DNA of 5,017 bases, taken from positions 1 to 5,017 of the forward strand of contig JBOGIQ010000396.1 in assembly GCA_050742535.1 (NCBI GenBank), read 5' to 3'. Below are positions 3,930-5,017 of this stretch, piece after piece. The stretch is from Gp6-AA40 sp050742535. Its GTDB lineage: Bacteria > Acidobacteriota > Vicinamibacteria > Vicinamibacterales > UBA2999. Made by a program: the position numbers and the translations under genes. Positions within the stretch are counted from its first letter, which is position 1; each line of letters opens with the position of its first letter. The notes under the pieces were generated by a model, which saw only the letters and a program-made list of their open reading frames with translations, was not told the origin of the DNA and made no database searches.

Positions 3930-5017
3930 TTAGAAGCTCACCGTGAAGTTCAGACGGACGAACCGCGGCGCGTAGATCGACGTCGGGTTCAGCCATTCGC
4001 TGCCCACCGGGCCGTAGTCGCCTTCGTAGGCCGTCGCGTAGTTGGTGTTGAACAGGTTCCACAGGTCGACGCCGACGTCCGTCCGCGTCCGGCCAAGGCG
4101 GACAACCTTCGCGAAGCGCATGTCCACCTGGGTCCGGCGGTTGCTGGCGTACAGCCGGTGGTCCGCATCGGTCAACGAGATGGTCGAATTACCCGTGGAC
4201 AGCAGTCCCGGCGGGAGCGTGCCGCCCAGGAGCGTACGGACCTGTGTGTTCGGAATGACCAAATCGGCGTCCAGCTCCAGCGGCGTCTGCGAGCGAACAG
4301 TCGCGCTGATGAGGACGTCGATCTTCGGAATCGTGTAGCTGCCGAGACCTCGGATGGTCGTCTGCCAGGGGTCGGCATCGTGGCAACCGCGCGGGTTCGG
4401 ACCGGTGGCGCCGTTGTCGAAGTTGGTCACCACGTTGCAGGCATCGTCGACGCGGCGGCCAGTCTGCGTGCCGAGCGAGACGAAGAGGCCGTTCCGCATA
4501 CGCGCGTTGACGTTGAAGTTGACGCCGTCGTAATAGGACTCACGCTCCTTGCCGTCCGAGCTGACGTTCTTCTCGCGCCTCAGGTTGTTCTGCGTCGCCA
4601 CCGTGCTGTTGTTCAGGTAGACGGTGATCGGATAGCCACCGCCGCCCGGCAGCCGCGGGTCCGACGGCGCCGTGATGGTGTAGTTCACATAATCGGTCAC
4701 TTCCCGATTGAGGAGATCCGTCCTCATGAAGCCGTGGAAGGTCCGGTGGATGTAGCTGACCTCCGCCGACACGCGCGGCAGGACTTCCTGCTGCAGCGTG
4801 ACTTCGGTCTGGTAGTCGTGCGTGCGCACGCCCCAGCCCTTGAGCAGGTCCGGGTCGACGATCGTTGCCGCGCCCGGCTTGCCGAAGTTGGCGTCGTTGC
4901 CGGTGACGATTGCGCAGGTGTCCACAGCGAACACCGCCGCCGTCGGCCCCTGCGCCGCGTTGTTCAGCAGATCGCAGTCCACGACCCTGTCGCCATCGTT
5001 GTCGGACCAGTTGCGGT
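3930..5017 (-). CDS. TonB-dependent receptor, Oar-like, C-terminal part (5' end missing)
   Basis: Open to the window edge; 361 residues are visible before TAA. This is the C-terminal beta-barrel region of an outer-membrane TonB-dependent receptor of the large Acidobacteriota type, which usually carries a carboxypeptidase-regulatory-like domain and plug at the missing N-terminus. Recognisable blocks include WSDNDGDRVVDCDLLN (near nt 4965-5009), NFGKPGAATIVDPDLLKGWGV, LQQEVLPRVSAEVSYIHRTF, TITAPSDPRLPGGGGYPITV, GLFVSLGTQTGRRVDDAC, IRGLGSYTIPKIDVLISATVRSQ (shown as separate barrel strands), VGVDLWNLFNTNYAT and YAPRFVRLNFTVSF. The final aromatic Phe after alternating hydrophobic residues is the usual signal for outer-membrane barrel assembly. 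It likely imports or binds a large ligand with TonB/ExbBD energy; the ligand cannot be read from this part. A GTG at nt 4982 is internal, not the start. No frameshift or stop interrupts the frame. The terminator at 3868-3832 follows. Confidence 0.9.
   Translation of the reverse strand, partial: RNWSDNDGDRVVDCDLLNNAAQGPTAAVFAVDTCAIVTGNDANFGKPGAATIVDPDLLKGWGVRTHDYQTEVTLQQEVLPRVSAEVSYIHRTFHGFMRTDLLNREVTDYVNYTITAPSDPRLPGGGGYPITVYLNNSTVATQNNLRREKNVSSDGKERESYYDGVNFNVNARMRNGLFVSLGTQTGRRVDDACNVVTNFDNGATGPNPRGCHDADPWQTTIRGLGSYTIPKIDVLISATVRSQTPLELDADLVIPNTQVRTLLGGTLPPGLLSTGNSTISLTDADHRLYASNRRTQVDMRFAKVVRLGRTRTDVGVDLWNLFNTNYATAYEGDYGPVGSEWLNPTSIYAPRFVRLNFTVSF

Noticed and set aside
3652..3933. A 93-codon + strand frame across the gap between the TIGR03435 and receptor genes.
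   Set aside because: It runs antisense to the signal peptide region and through the tandem repeat, terminator and palindrome; the product is repeat-encoded and has no plausible start signal.

Overview
The window looks like chromosomal DNA from an Acidobacteriota member, most likely Vicinamibacteria (subdivision 6) or a close relative. The clues are GC-rich coding sequence, a TIGR03435-family protein (first described as a Solibacter paralogous family), an Oar-like TonB-dependent receptor ending in the style common in that phylum, and short low-complexity or palindromic repeats between genes. The assignment rests on recalled family traits, not on a search.

Layout: five protein genes, two of them cut by the window ends. 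On the + strand are the C-terminal part of a serine beta-lactamase-like hydrolase (2-910), a two-domain extradiol (catechol 2,3-) dioxygenase of the VOC superfamily (991-1971), and a ModA-like substrate-binding-domain protein with no visible signal peptide (about 2074-2826). On the - strand are a secreted TIGR03435 protein (3762-3001) and the C-terminal half of a TonB-dependent receptor (5017-3930). The two strands converge at 2827-3000. No tRNA, rRNA, CRISPR array, transposase or phage gene was seen.

Every non-coding gap holds its own structured repeat. Gap 911-990 has a CGCGAAG-type inverted repeat. Gap 1972-2113 is filled by a heptamer (TTGGTCC/GGACCAA) inverted repeat. Gap 2827-3000 has a long imperfect inverted repeat enclosing a second copy of the first motif. 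Gap 3763-3929 has CTACCAA heptamers, a rho-independent-type terminator and a 30-bp perfect palindrome. The heptamer repeat reaches into the 5' end of the substrate-binding gene, so the most plausible ATG is inside repeat DNA. This is the least ordinary part of the window.

Functionally, the dioxygenase suggests aromatic-ring cleavage, the receptor suggests outer-membrane uptake of a large substrate, and the hydrolase and binding-domain protein have unknown substrates. Nothing in the sequence ties them into one pathway. Each long gap holds a potential hairpin, so the + strand genes need not form one operon.
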